A program made the position numbers and the translations under genes. From Methanobacteriota archaeon (GTDB lineage Archaea; Thermoplasmatota; Thermoplasmata; RBG-16-68-12), in contig VBMC01000028.1 in assembly GCA_005879015.1 (NCBI GenBank), positions 1 to 10,489 of the forward strand: a stretch of DNA of 10,489 bases. Reading direction: 5' to 3'. Positions 1 to 7,057 of this stretch are shown in pieces (the stretch's first letter is position 1; each line of letters starts with the position of its first letter). Under the pieces are notes generated by a model, which had not been told where the DNA came from, made no database searches, and saw only the letters and a list, made by a program, of their open reading frames with translations.

Positions 1-188
1 TGCAAGGGCCATGTGGAGTTTCGTTTCGCCCAGTTGAAGAACTCGCCGACGAGGCCGCCCTTGAGCGTGTCCAGGAGGGCACCGCCGGGACCGCGCTTCA
101 TGGGCGCGTCGATGTTCTCCTCGACCCACTTCACGAAGTCCTTCGAACGGAGGCCGACGATGTTCGACTGTTCCGCCCGCTGGATCAT
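1..188 (-). CDS. nuoB: NADH-quinone oxidoreductase subunit B-like protein (NuoB), N-terminal part
   Basis: This gene runs off the left edge; only the first 62 codons are visible. NuoB is the hydrophilic complex I subunit that carries iron-sulfur cluster N2 and passes electrons to quinone. The visible end of the fragment, GEFFNWAKRNSTWPL, matches the conserved NuoB segment that directly precedes the cluster-binding cysteines. Those cysteines lie outside the window, so cofactor binding cannot be confirmed. The ATG at 188 is chosen because the motif GGAGGT (198-203) lies 9 bases upstream, an excellent Shine-Dalgarno site, and because about 55 residues before the NSTWPL motif is normal for NuoB. 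In an archaeon the complex may accept electrons from reduced ferredoxin or F420H2 rather than NADH; the fragment cannot decide this. No nuoA precedes it, which is unusual for such operons. Subunit identity is fairly sure, electron donor unknown. Confidence 0.85.
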   Translation of the reverse strand, partial: MIQRAEQSNIVGLRSKDFVKWVEENIDAPMKRGPGGALLDTLKGGLVGEFFNWAKRNSTWPL

Positions 189-280
189 CGGCTCTGGACC
201 TCCGTCCCGCACGCGGCGGGTCGCTCCTGGTCGACTCGAATATCGGGGTCGCTCTTAACCCTTCGTCCAAGAATGTTCAT
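185..280 (-). CDS. Possible 31-codon upstream ORF overlapping the nuoB start
   Basis: An ATG at 278-280 opens a 31-codon frame whose TGA overlaps the nuoB ATG in an ATGA arrangement, the usual layout of translationally coupled genes. A GGAGG motif (291-295) lies 10 bases before the ATG, so the frame has its own good ribosome binding site, and a TATA-like box lies about 60 bases upstream. The peptide begins MNILGRRVKSDPDIR and is polar, with no membrane segment or recognised domain; it does not resemble the missing NuoA. It could be a leader peptide that couples translation to nuoB, or a chance ORF in GC-rich DNA. It is listed because of the signals around it, not because of the protein. Confidence 0.25.
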   Translation of the reverse strand: MNILGRRVKSDPDIRVDQERPAACGTEVQSR

Positions 281-340
281 GACCGTCTCGCCTCCGGGTT
301 TCCGACCGATTTCCCCCGATGAAATGTACTCCCCGGTCGG

Positions 341-352
341 CTTAAAGGTTCG
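341..352 (-). promoter_or_regulatory. Archaeal TATA/BRE-like promoter for the nuoB operon
   Basis: On the minus strand this reads CGAACC followed by TTTAAG, a plausible BRE plus TATA box in an otherwise GC-rich gap between the oxidase stop and nuoB. The expected transcription start is near 317. That leaves about 37 bases before the upstream ORF and about 130 before nuoB. An alternative weak AT-rich site, ATATT near 240 on the minus strand, would give nuoB a leader of about 25 bases. No transcript data are available to choose between them. Confidence 0.45.
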
Positions 353-363
353 GCCCGTACGAC

Positions 364-1950
364 TCACATCGGCGTTCGCGACTCGAGCCCGCCCCAGGAG
401 GCCCACCACGGGTCCTCGGAAAACAGGACGCCGGGATTCAGGAGGTCCTGCGGGTCGAGGGCCCTTTTCGTCGCACGCATCACCTCGTACACCTCCGGTC
501 CCCACACCCGCGGGAGCGTCTCGGCACGGAGCCGGCCGATCCCATGCTCGCCGGACGGAGCGCCATGGAAGCGGTCGAGCACCGCATCATCGAACTCCTC
601 CCGCAAGGCGCGCATCCTCTCAAAATCGGCCGGGTCCGTCGGGTCGAACAACGGCCGGTAATGGGTGTTCCCATCGCCGATGTGACCGTAGATCCCGGCG
701 ACGGTCGAATGCCGCTGAGTCAGGCCGACGAGAAACTCGATGAACTCCGGGACCCTGTCCCGCGGGACGATCGGATCCTCCACGAAGCCCCACGCCCTGC
801 GGGTTCCGGGACGCTGGATGATCGTCGGAAATACAGATCGGCGGAGCTTCCAGAGTGCGGCCTGCGCGTACGGATCCTCGGCGACCTCCGCGGGGCGACT
901 CAGTCGGTATCGTGCGGAGATCGGGCCCGCCACTCTAGCAATGATCGCATCGAGATCGCCCTCGTCGAACTCGACGAGGAGCATGGCCGCGGCGCCGGAA
1001 GGTACGCCGTGGACCTCGCGGCCGATCAAGTCCAACGAAGCGCCGTCGATGGCCTCCATGGCACTCGGCTTGAGGGGGAGGAGATCCGCGACGAGCGGGC
1101 CGAGTTCTCCGAAGCGGTCGAGATACAATAGCACGGTCACTCGCCGGAGAGGGATCGGGAGGACCCGGAGGGTGACCTCCGTCACGATCCCGAGCGTGCC
1201 TTCGCTGCCGACGAAGAGTGCGGCGAGGGGGAAGATGCCGCGGAAGAGGGAGTCCGCGATCGTCGCAAGGTGGTAGCCGCAGGAGTGCTTCCGGATGGGA
1301 CGGCGGCTCGACAAGATCGCCTTCCGATGGACTTCAATCTCAGTCCGAACGCGTTCCAAAGAGGGAACCTGCTTCGCGGCCTCCTTCCAATCCGGACCGT
1401 CGACGCGGAGGTCGCGAGCCACGAGCAAGGTCCCGTCGACGAGGGCCACGCGCATGGAGAGGACGTGATCTTCCGTCGGACCGTACTTCACGCTCCGATA
1501 CCCAGATGCGTTGTGACCCACCATGCCGCCGATGCGACATAGGTCCTGACTCCCGGGATCGGGAGCGAACCGAACGCCTCGCTCCGCCAGATACGCATTC
1601 AGTTCGGCCAAGAGAATCCCGGGTTGGACCGTGACGCATGGCCGGATCGGGTCGAATCCGATGATCCGGTTGAAGCGCGTCGTGTCCAGGACGACACCGG
1701 GACCGATGGCCGCCCCGGAGAGCGAGGTCCCCGAGGCGCGCGGGGTGAGAGGGACCTGGAGGTCGCGACAGACTCGGAGGACGGCCATGACGTCCGCCTC
1801 GCTCGCGGCGAATGCCACCGCCCGCGGTTCCACCGCGCACGGGCTCGCATCCGTCGAATAGGTGTGTCGACTGCCCTCGTCCGTCCGGACCTTGTCCGGT
1901 CCGAGTGCGGCTTCGAGCGCACGTCCGAGAGTCTCTTCTGCGGATGCCAT
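364..1950 (-). CDS. FAD-linked oxidase/dehydrogenase, GlcD / D-lactate dehydrogenase family
   Basis: A 528-residue flavoprotein of the VAO/PCMH-fold family (FAD_binding_4 plus FAD-oxidase_C), which oxidises 2-hydroxyacids such as D-lactate, glycolate or related compounds. Visible motifs are PRASGTSLSGAAIGPG (70-85), the FAD pyrophosphate loop; DPGSQDLCRIGGMVGHNASG (131-150); VGSEGTLGIVTEVTLRV (247-263); GHIGDGNTH (422-430), the family's metal/substrate histidine motif; and GEHGIGR (467-473). The chain ends soon after LNPGVLF, so the C-terminal iron-sulfur (GlpC/CCG) domain fused in some relatives is absent and the electron acceptor is unknown. The start is the ATG at 1950: the frame stays open to 2019, but that extension is low-complexity, runs across the promoter region and is not family-like. 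No strong Shine-Dalgarno motif is visible. The gene is divergent from the TrmB-type regulator, which is a candidate controller. Family assignment is firm; substrate is not determined. Confidence 0.88.
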   Translation of the reverse strand: MASAEETLGRALEAALGPDKVRTDEGSRHTYSTDASPCAVEPRAVAFAASEADVMAVLRVCRDLQVPLTPRASGTSLSGAAIGPGVVLDTTRFNRIIGFDPIRPCVTVQPGILLAELNAYLAERGVRFAPDPGSQDLCRIGGMVGHNASGYRSVKYGPTEDHVLSMRVALVDGTLLVARDLRVDGPDWKEAAKQVPSLERVRTEIEVHRKAILSSRRPIRKHSCGYHLATIADSLFRGIFPLAALFVGSEGTLGIVTEVTLRVLPIPLRRVTVLLYLDRFGELGPLVADLLPLKPSAMEAIDGASLDLIGREVHGVPSGAAAMLLVEFDEGDLDAIIARVAGPISARYRLSRPAEVAEDPYAQAALWKLRRSVFPTIIQRPGTRRAWGFVEDPIVPRDRVPEFIEFLVGLTQRHSTVAGIYGHIGDGNTHYRPLFDPTDPADFERMRALREEFDDAVLDRFHGAPSGEHGIGRLRAETLPRVWGPEVYEVMRATKRALDPQDLLNPGVLFSEDPWWASWGGLESRTPM

Positions 1951-1977
1951 TCGGTCGTTCTGCGAACCGCCGGGAGG

Positions 1978-1997
1978 CGTTTCCTTTTTTCGGAACG
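1978..1997. promoter_or_regulatory. Candidate operator in the divergent oxidase/trmB promoter region
   Basis: CGTTTCC (1978-1984) and GGAACG (1992-1997) form an imperfect inverted repeat around a T-rich spacer. On the minus strand the centre reads as an A-rich TATA-like box (AAAAAAGG) about 36 bases before the oxidase ATG. A regulator bound here would cover the oxidase promoter and lie roughly 30-40 bases upstream of the trmB TATA box. A second small repeat, GTTC-TGC-GAAC, occupies 1957-1967. Symmetry alone is weak evidence. Confidence 0.3.
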
Positions 1998-2019
1998 GCG
2001 GTCGGTCGCCCCGGAACAA

Positions 2020-2027
2020 CGTTTATC
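2020..2027 (+). promoter_or_regulatory. TATA box of trmB, spaced for a leaderless transcript
   Basis: CGTTTATC is the only AT-rich element between the two divergent genes on the plus strand. Its centre is about 28 bases before the GTG at 2052. In archaea transcription begins about 25-30 bases after the TATA centre, so the mRNA would start at or next to the start codon. No Shine-Dalgarno motif is present, which agrees with a leaderless message. Its reverse complement, GATAAACG, could also act weakly toward the oxidase. Confidence 0.55.
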
Positions 2028-2051
2028 CCGCGCGTCGTCTTCGAAGTCTCC

Positions 2052-2891
2052 GTGCCGATCAATCAGGAACGCGTGCGAAAGCTGATGGAACACGGCCTGA
2101 CGGAGTACCAGGCTCGCGTGTACCTCACCCTCCTGGATCTCGGGGCCGCGACGGCGACCCAGATCTCGCCCTTGTCGAAGGTCCCTCGGACGCGGATCTA
2201 TGCGACGATGCAGCAGCTCCACCAGAAAGGCCTGGTGCAGATCCTTCCGGAAACACCGCTGCGGTACGAGCCGGTCTCGTTCGACGCGTACCTCCGAGCC
2301 CTCGGCGACGACCTCCGATCGCGGGCGAAGCAGATCGACACGGGGCTCGACGTCCTGGCGCGGGAATTCGCGGTCAACGCCCAGCGGGAGCCCGAATCCC
2401 ACGGTCGGTTCGAAGCCATCTATGGCCGGAAGAACGTCCGAGAGCGACTGCTCCGGATGTACGCGATCGCCTCGCGGGAAGTGATCGGGATCGGGACGAC
2501 TCGGAGTCCGGGCCGCATCCTCGGGGCTTTTCGGCCGAGCCTCGTGGAGAAGGCCACCCAAGGGGTGCGATTGAAATACGCCTTCCGCTTCACGCCGGAG
2601 AACCGCGACGACGTCCGCATGTTGCTGAAGCACGCGGAGGTCCGCCACATTGACTTCCTCATGCCGGTCTACATGCACAACGTCGATGGGAAGGAGTTCC
2701 TGATGAGCCACCCCATCCCGGACGACGACTCGCCCTACCGCGGCGATGACATCGCGATTTGGACGAACGATCCGGCGATCGCGGATGCGATGTCGGAAAT
2801 GTCCGAGCGGATCTGGGAAATGGGGAAGCCCGCGGCGGACGTGCTCGAAGAACCGCGACCGGCCAAACGAGTGGCCCTCACGCGCCCTTGA
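2052..2891 (+). CDS. TrmB-family transcriptional regulator
   Basis: A 279-residue DNA-binding protein. Residues 13-75 form the winged helix-turn-helix of the TrmB family: [18 protein letters not shown], then [18 protein letters not shown] as the turn and recognition helix, and LHQKGLVQI into the wing. Residues 77-110 look like a charged helical linker that dimerises in relatives. Residues 118-258 form a TrmB-type C-terminal effector domain ([27 protein letters not shown]), shorter than the sugar-binding domain of classical TrmB, so a maltose/trehalose role should not be assumed. The GTG at 2052 is chosen because a TATA-like box sits about 28 bases upstream and the HTH then starts at the usual distance; ATG 2088 would cut into the first helix. 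It is divergent from the FAD oxidase, a natural target along with its own promoter. Its 3' end overlaps the oppositely transcribed korB by 14 bases. Confidence 0.85.
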   Translation: MPINQERVRKLMEHGLTEYQARVYLTLLDLGAATATQISPLSKVPRTRIYATMQQLHQKGLVQILPETPLRYEPVSFDAYLRALGDDLRSRAKQIDTGLDVLAREFAVNAQREPESHGRFEAIYGRKNVRERLLRMYAIASREVIGIGTTRSPGRILGAFRPSLVEKATQGVRLKYAFRFTPENRDDVRMLLKHAEVRHIDFLMPVYMHNVDGKEFLMSHPIPDDDSPYRGDDIAIWTNDPAIADAMSEMSERIWEMGKPAADVLEEPRPAKRVALTRP

Positions 2892-3843
2892 ACGTCATCC
2901 GCTGGATGAGCCGGGTCAAATCCGTCCGCGGTTCGCCGTTCGGGCCCGCGATCGCCTGCAGGGCCGGCGGGTTGTCCATGTACGTGGGGACGCGTTGCAT
3001 GATCCGTTCCTCGAACGTGGGGACGTGTTCGCTCTTGAAGAACACCCCGATCGGTATGCGATCCCCCCATTCGAGGGCCTTCTCCAGCGCCTGCGTCGCC
3101 TTCTTCTCGAGCTCGGACGGTTCGTGCACGACCGGGTCAAACCCTTCGTCCTCGAGCTTGTACACCCGCGGGAGCGGACGGCCGCTGTTCGTCTCCTTGC
3201 GGTCCTCGCCCCCGTACCATTCCTTCGTGTTGATGTCGTTGTACGTCGGGCAAGGCTGCAGGACATCGAGGAACGCGTAGCCCTTGTGTTCGATCCCCTG
3301 CTTCAACAGGGAGACCAGGTGCTTGATGTCGTAGGAATATCCGCGCCCGACCCAGGTCGCGCCGGCGGCCAGGGCGAGCCAGATCGGATTCACCGCGTCG
3401 TTGATGTTCGGGTGCGCGAGGGACTTCGTCTGGACTCCGAGCTTGAGGGTCGGCGCGGCCTGCCCCTTCGTGAGGCCGTACACGCCGTTGTCATGGATCA
3501 CGTACAACATGTCGAGGTTCCGTCGCCCGGCATTCACGAAATGACCACCGCCGATCCCGAGACCGTCCCCGTCGCCGCTGAGGCAGAGCACCTTCAGCTG
3601 CGGGTTCGCCAACTTCACCCCGGTCGCGTATGGGAGCGCCCGGCCGTGGAGGGTGTGCACGCCGTACGTCTTCACGTAGTGGATCGTCTTCGCGGAGCAA
3701 CCGATCCCCGAGACGATCGTCACGCGGTGCGGCTCCATCCGAAGCTCGGCGAGGGCCATCTGGATCGTCCGGAGGATCCCGAAGTCGCCGCAACCCGGAC
3801 ACCAGTCGTTGTGGACCTCCGTCGCAAAGTCCGCTGGCTTCAT
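2878..3843 (-). CDS. korB: 2-oxoacid:ferredoxin oxidoreductase, beta subunit
   Basis: A 321-residue thiamine-diphosphate subunit that, with the alpha subunit, decarboxylates a 2-oxoacid to acyl-CoA and reduces ferredoxin in the cytoplasm. Visible features are WCPGCGDFG (14-22), GIGCS (46-50), the TPP/Mg motif [13 protein letters not shown] (90-102) followed by [11 protein letters not shown] (118-128), and LQPCPTYND (195-203). Cys15, Cys18, Cys49 and Cys198 match the spacing of the four [4Fe-4S] ligands known for the Sulfolobus two-subunit enzyme. Length is normal. The start is set at ATG 3843 because family members begin at MKPxDF; this leaves a 7-base gap after the alpha stop. A GTG at 3861 would add six residues and overlap alpha by 11 bases. 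The gene is co-transcribed with alpha. 2-oxoglutarate is the likely substrate, with pyruvate possible, since archaeal two-subunit enzymes are often broad. Confidence 0.92.
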   Translation of the reverse strand: MKPADFATEVHNDWCPGCGDFGILRTIQMALAELRMEPHRVTIVSGIGCSAKTIHYVKTYGVHTLHGRALPYATGVKLANPQLKVLCLSGDGDGLGIGGGHFVNAGRRNLDMLYVIHDNGVYGLTKGQAAPTLKLGVQTKSLAHPNINDAVNPIWLALAAGATWVGRGYSYDIKHLVSLLKQGIEHKGYAFLDVLQPCPTYNDINTKEWYGGEDRKETNSGRPLPRVYKLEDEGFDPVVHEPSELEKKATQALEKALEWGDRIPIGVFFKSEHVPTFEERIMQRVPTYMDNPPALQAIAGPNGEPRTDLTRLIQRMTFKGA

Positions 3844-3850
3844 GACCTGT

Positions 3851-5824
3851 TCAAGCGCCACGGGTCAGCACCGTCCTCTTCTCGGCTTTGCCGCCGAGCA
3901 CGGAACGAAGGGCGTCGTACAACTCCGTGTTCGACATCGGGCGGCCGTTGTACTTCAGGATGAAATGGGTCATCTCGATCCCCGTGTGTTCGCGGACGAC
4001 GCCGGCCAGCTGGGCGCCGAAGTTCATCTCGACGCCGATTCGTCGCTTCGCCTTCGCGAGGAACTTGCGGACCGTGTCGACGGGGAATGGGTTGATGAGC
4101 CGAAGGTGGAGATAGCCGATCTTCGCTCCTTCCGCCCACAGGCGATCGAGCGCGTCGAGCAGGGCCCCTTTCGTCGAACCCCAGGAGACGATCACCGTGC
4201 CGGCGTCCTTCGGGCCGAAGTAGGCCATCTTCACGTCGTCGGGGATCTCGCGGGAGGCCAGGTCCAACTTCGCGAACCGCTTCTCCATCATCGCGTTCCG
4301 CAGGCCGGGGTCCTCTGTGATGTGTCCCAACTCGTCGTGTTCGTCTCCCGTGTTCCAGAAGATCGTCTCTTCCTGCCCGAGAAGCGCGCGAGGGGAGACG
4401 GGACCGTTCCCGAGGTCGAATCGCTTGTACGGATTCTCCTTCGAGTAGCCGTTGTTGCCGAAGGCAAGGGCCCCGCGCTCGATCCGAAGGTCGGAGAGGT
4501 CCGGCGGTGCGATCGTGGCATAGCTGTTCGCGAGCGCCTTGTCGACGAGGTGGATCACGGGCATCTGGTACCGTTCCGCGTAATTGAACGCGAGGAACCC
4601 GTCGCGGATGCATTCTTCGAAGTCACCGGACGCGAGGACGATCCGCGGGCTCTCGCCGTGCCCGGCGTGCAGAGCGAACCGCAGGTCGCCCTGTTCGTGC
4701 CGCGTCGGCATCCCTGTGCTCGGACCGGCCCGCTGGTAGAGCGTGATCACGAGGGGGACCTCATTGATCGAGGCCCAACCGATTCCCTCCATCATCAGGG
4801 AGAAACCGGGCCCCGACGTCGCGGTGGCGGACCGTGCTCCGGTCAGGGCGGCGCCGGTGGCCATCGTGACCGCGGCGATCTCATCCTCGGTCTGCACGAC
4901 CAACATGGAGGCGCCTTTCTCCTTCCCGCCGGCCTCCGGGACGAGGCCATGTCCGTTCAGGTCGAGGATTTCGTTTTCCTCGAGGAACTCGCTCTCGTCC
5001 GAGGCCGGGGTGATCGGGTAGTACGTCTGGAACCGCATGCCGCCGTATAGCTTGCCCAACGCGGTCGCCTGACTCCCGGTGAGGAACAATCGGGGTTCCT
5101 TCCTGGCCACCGTCTGAAGGCGATACCGGAAATCCGGGACGAGGGATCGCGCGAGATCGTACGCCTTCTGCGCGCCTGCGGCGTTCATGTTGACGATCTT
5201 GGCCTTCGCGCGGAAGACTTCCTCGAGGGAAGCCCGCATCATCGCGAAATCGAACCCGAGCAGGCCGAACGACGCGCCGACCGCGAGCATGTTCACGACC
5301 CGTGAGATCTTGCTCAGCTGGTCGATCTGGAACTCGTCGGCGATTTGGTCGAGGAGGTCCTTGAACGGAATCGGGACCAGGGCGACGCCCCGCTGCTTCG
5401 CGGCTGCGAGCAGGTCGCCGATCGTCTCGCCGACGCCGTGGGAGATGAGGTACGTCTTGAGATCGGCGGCTAGGCGCTTCTCGATCGTCGGGATGTCCGA
5501 TAGCCGGGTCTTGGCCAAGGCGGGATCGTAGACGATCGCTCCGTCGTCCGTGACGGCGCGGGCGTGGCGGAACACCGTCTCCGCCTCGAACGTCGCGAGG
5601 ACATTCACTGCGTCGATGTGCGACCGCACGAGGTTCGTGTGCGCACGCAGGGCGAAGTAGGAATGCTCGCCCATGATGTTCGAATAGAACTCCCGCTTGC
5701 CGAAGACGTTCAGGCCGCCAGCCGCACAGGCACGGGCGAACACGTTCGCGGAAGAATCGACGCCGCTCCCCTGCGGCCCTCCGATGAGCCAGGAAAGATC
5801 GTTGACGTGAATCGCGGGAGACAT
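3851..5824 (-). CDS. korA: 2-oxoacid:ferredoxin oxidoreductase, fused gamma-alpha subunit
   Basis: A 657-residue subunit in which a gamma domain (about 1-215; [20 protein letters not shown] at 13-32) precedes the alpha domain (about 245-650), the arrangement of archaeal two-subunit enzymes. The substrate-recognition motif YPITP (269-273) is intact inside [15 protein letters not shown], as is [18 protein letters not shown] (364-381), whose arginine contacts the 2-oxoacid carboxylate in characterised relatives. [16 protein letters not shown] (336-351) is another conserved alpha stretch. The C-terminal part ([13 protein letters not shown]) is the usual transketolase C-terminal-like and CoA-binding region. 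There are no ferredoxin-type CxxCxxC repeats, so the delta subunit is absent, as expected. ATG 5824 has the weak Shine-Dalgarno GTGAGGGT just upstream. The gene lies 159 bases after tfb on the same strand with its own promoter-like element. Family is certain; 2-oxoglutarate versus pyruvate is not decidable from sequence alone. Confidence 0.92.
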   Translation of the reverse strand: MSPAIHVNDLSWLIGGPQGSGVDSSANVFARACAAGGLNVFGKREFYSNIMGEHSYFALRAHTNLVRSHIDAVNVLATFEAETVFRHARAVTDDGAIVYDPALAKTRLSDIPTIEKRLAADLKTYLISHGVGETIGDLLAAAKQRGVALVPIPFKDLLDQIADEFQIDQLSKISRVVNMLAVGASFGLLGFDFAMMRASLEEVFRAKAKIVNMNAAGAQKAYDLARSLVPDFRYRLQTVARKEPRLFLTGSQATALGKLYGGMRFQTYYPITPASDESEFLEENEILDLNGHGLVPEAGGKEKGASMLVVQTEDEIAAVTMATGAALTGARSATATSGPGFSLMMEGIGWASINEVPLVITLYQRAGPSTGMPTRHEQGDLRFALHAGHGESPRIVLASGDFEECIRDGFLAFNYAERYQMPVIHLVDKALANSYATIAPPDLSDLRIERGALAFGNNGYSKENPYKRFDLGNGPVSPRALLGQEETIFWNTGDEHDELGHITEDPGLRNAMMEKRFAKLDLASREIPDDVKMAYFGPKDAGTVIVSWGSTKGALLDALDRLWAEGAKIGYLHLRLINPFPVDTVRKFLAKAKRRIGVEMNFGAQLAGVVREHTGIEMTHFILKYNGRPMSNTELYDALRSVLGGKAEKRTVLTRGA

Positions 5825-5845
5825 GGGACCCTCACGCGGAAGCCC

Positions 5846-5861
5846 GAAGGCGCGGGCCTTC
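5846..5861 (-). promoter_or_regulatory. Small perfect hairpin in the korA leader
   Basis: GAAGGC and GCCTTC pair perfectly around a four-base GCGG loop. The hairpin lies 22-37 bases before the korA ATG, around the predicted transcription start, so it may or may not be in the mRNA. A six-base GC-rich stem is common by chance here. Confidence 0.2.
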
Positions 5862-5867
5862 TTGGGG

Positions 5868-5878
5868 ATTTAGCAATT
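5868..5878 (-). promoter_or_regulatory. TATA-like promoter element of the korA-korB operon
   Basis: On the minus strand the segment reads AATTGCTAAAT, an AT-rich island. The predicted start near 5846 leaves a leader of about 20 bases containing GTGAGGGT before the ATG. A second candidate, GTTTGATAAGG near 5930-5940 on the minus strand, would give a longer leader. This suggests korAB can be transcribed separately from tfb. Confidence 0.4.
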
Positions 5879-5882
5879 CCCC

Positions 5883-5903
5883 CTGGATTCCGCCTCTGGA
5901 TTC
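5883..5903. repeat. Short direct repeat upstream of the korA promoter
   Basis: CTGGATTC occurs twice, at 5883-5890 and 5896-5903, a 13-base period. It lies just upstream of the korA TATA-like element, where a regulator could bind. Only eight bases are repeated, so chance is possible. Confidence 0.25.
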
Positions 5904-5983
5904 GGCCACACGGATGGGACGCAAGCGCACCTTATCAAACCTTTCCCCCCGGTTCTGCCGCTCGGGAATTGGACATCGACGAA

Positions 5984-6970
5984 CTAGGGAGAGAGTTGGT
6001 TCCCCGTGCCAACCTTCGGCGCGCGACCGCGTGGCAGGATCAGCTGTTCCATGAACCCTTCCATGAATTGGAAGCGGTTTCGCAAGGTCACCTCGCTGAC
6101 GCCGGCGATTTTCGCAATCGCCTTTTGCGGACGGCGTTCCCCGGACGCCAAGGAGGCCAGATAGATGGCCGCCGCGGCGGTCCCCGACGGCGAGAGGGAC
6201 ATCGAGCTGTCGATCTTCTCCAGTTCTTTCAGGATCTTCTGGGATTCCGCCTCCACCGTGTTGCTCAAACCGAGGCGGGAACAAAACCGGCTCACATAGT
6301 CGGACGGACGGGACGGCGGCACGCGAAGGGTGAGCGTCCGCAGGAGCGCACCGTACGCCTTGCCGATCGTCTTCTTCCGGACGCCGGTCACCTGTTGCAG
6401 CTCATCGAGCGTTCGAGGGACGCCGTCGATCCGGCACGCCGCGTACACCGCGGCGGCGACGATCGCCTCGATGGACCGCCCTCGGACGAGGCCCTTCTCC
6501 AACGCTTTCTTGCAGATGAAGCCGGCCTCATCTTTGACGGGCCGCGGAAGCCCCATCAGAGACGAGACGCGATCCAAGGATCGGATCGTCTCGGGGAGGC
6601 TCCGCTCACCGGGACGAGAATGGCCCGAATGCCGCTGGAGCTTTCGCATGCGGTAGAATTTCTCTCGTTCCCGGAGGGGAATCGAGTTCCCGCGGGCATC
6701 CTTGTTCGCAAGGGGGATGACCGTCGTCAGTCCGGAGGCGCCGGCGACGTAGCTTCGCGGGGCGCCGGTCCGCGCGAGGCGATCGTTCTCTTCCACGGAA
6801 TAGGCGGCCCATTCGGGCCCCTCGTCAATCGCACTCTCGCTAATCACAAGGCCGCAGGAGTCGCAGACAAGCTCACCGCGCGTGTAGTCACGCACGAGGT
6901 GCTCGCTGCTGCATTCGGGACAGACCCGGTCTTCTTCGACCACCGGATCCGCCGGCGTCGTGGTTGGCAT
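5984..6970 (-). CDS. tfb: Transcription initiation factor B (TFB)
   Basis: A 328-residue archaeal TFIIB homologue that binds TBP-TATA and BRE and recruits RNA polymerase. The N-terminal zinc ribbon is complete: Cys17, Cys20, Cys36 and Cys39 in VCPEC and LVCDSCG. The B-reader/B-linker region follows, with RTGAPRSYVAGASGLTTVI (67-85) and NKDARGNSIP (89-98). Two cyclin-like repeats occupy about 125-215 (RSIEAIVAAAVYAACRIDGV at 165-184; VRKKTIGKAYGALLR at 197-211) and about 220-315 (SGTAAAAIYLASLASGERR at 262-280; VSEVTLRNRF at 291-300). Length and layout are normal. The frame stays open upstream to 7276, but ATG 6970 gives the family N-terminus and lies downstream of the AT-rich promoter; AAGGGAAG upstream is a weak Shine-Dalgarno site. 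Many archaea carry several TFBs, so this may be the general factor or a specialised one. It shares strand with korAB downstream. Confidence 0.95.
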   Translation of the reverse strand: MPTTTPADPVVEEDRVCPECSSEHLVRDYTRGELVCDSCGLVISESAIDEGPEWAAYSVEENDRLARTGAPRSYVAGASGLTTVIPLANKDARGNSIPLREREKFYRMRKLQRHSGHSRPGERSLPETIRSLDRVSSLMGLPRPVKDEAGFICKKALEKGLVRGRSIEAIVAAAVYAACRIDGVPRTLDELQQVTGVRKKTIGKAYGALLRTLTLRVPPSRPSDYVSRFCSRLGLSNTVEAESQKILKELEKIDSSMSLSPSGTAAAAIYLASLASGERRPQKAIAKIAGVSEVTLRNRFQFMEGFMEQLILPRGRAPKVGTGNQLSP

Positions 6971-7010
6971 GGGCTGCTTCCCTTGCCCGCGGTGGGTCTT
7001 CAGGTCCCCC

Positions 7011-7034
7011 AAATATAACGCGTTTATATTATAC
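7011..7034 (-). promoter_or_regulatory. AT-rich tfb promoter with near-palindromic TATA boxes
   Basis: On the minus strand this reads GGTATAATATAAACGCG followed by TTATATTT, an extremely AT-rich block in GC-rich surroundings. It holds two TATA boxes for tfb; the expected starts are about 18-30 bases before the ATG. The block is almost symmetrical: ATATAA, CGCG, TTTATAT on the plus strand, with one extra T. A TATA box therefore also exists on the plus strand and could drive a long leader toward fumC. This is the strongest promoter-like element in the window. Confidence 0.65.
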
Positions 7035-7035
7035 C

Positions 7036-7057
7036 TTGTCACTGTGCTCAGTGACAA
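7036..7057. promoter_or_regulatory. Perfect 9+9 inverted repeat upstream of tfb, candidate operator
   Basis: TTGTCACTG (7036-7044) and CAGTGACAA (7049-7057) are exact reverse complements around the four-base spacer TGCT. The repeat starts three bases upstream of the AT-rich tfb promoter block. Size and symmetry fit a dimeric helix-turn-helix binding site: for tfb it sits where an activator would bind; for a plus-strand start from the same block it would cover the start site. It could instead form an RNA hairpin if transcribed on the plus strand. The binding protein is unknown. Confidence 0.5.

Noticed and set aside
1951..2019. N-terminal extension of the FAD oxidase to 2019
   Set aside because: The extra 23 residues are not family-like, and the region contains promoter and operator-like elements for both divergent genes.
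1599..2711. Minus-strand open frame of 370 codons spanning oxidase and regulator
   Set aside because: It crosses the divergent promoter region and two real genes in other frames, with no recognisable fold.
2746..5050. Plus-strand open frames of 405 and 413 codons over the oxidoreductase genes
   Set aside because: Both are antisense to korB and korA, whose catalytic motifs are complete; no domain is seen in the plus-strand translations.
5564..7018. Long plus-strand open frame of 484 codons
   Set aside because: It lies antisense to korA and tfb, both of which have clear family motifs; its protein is Arg/Gly/His-rich with no recognisable domain, as expected from the complement of GC-rich genes.
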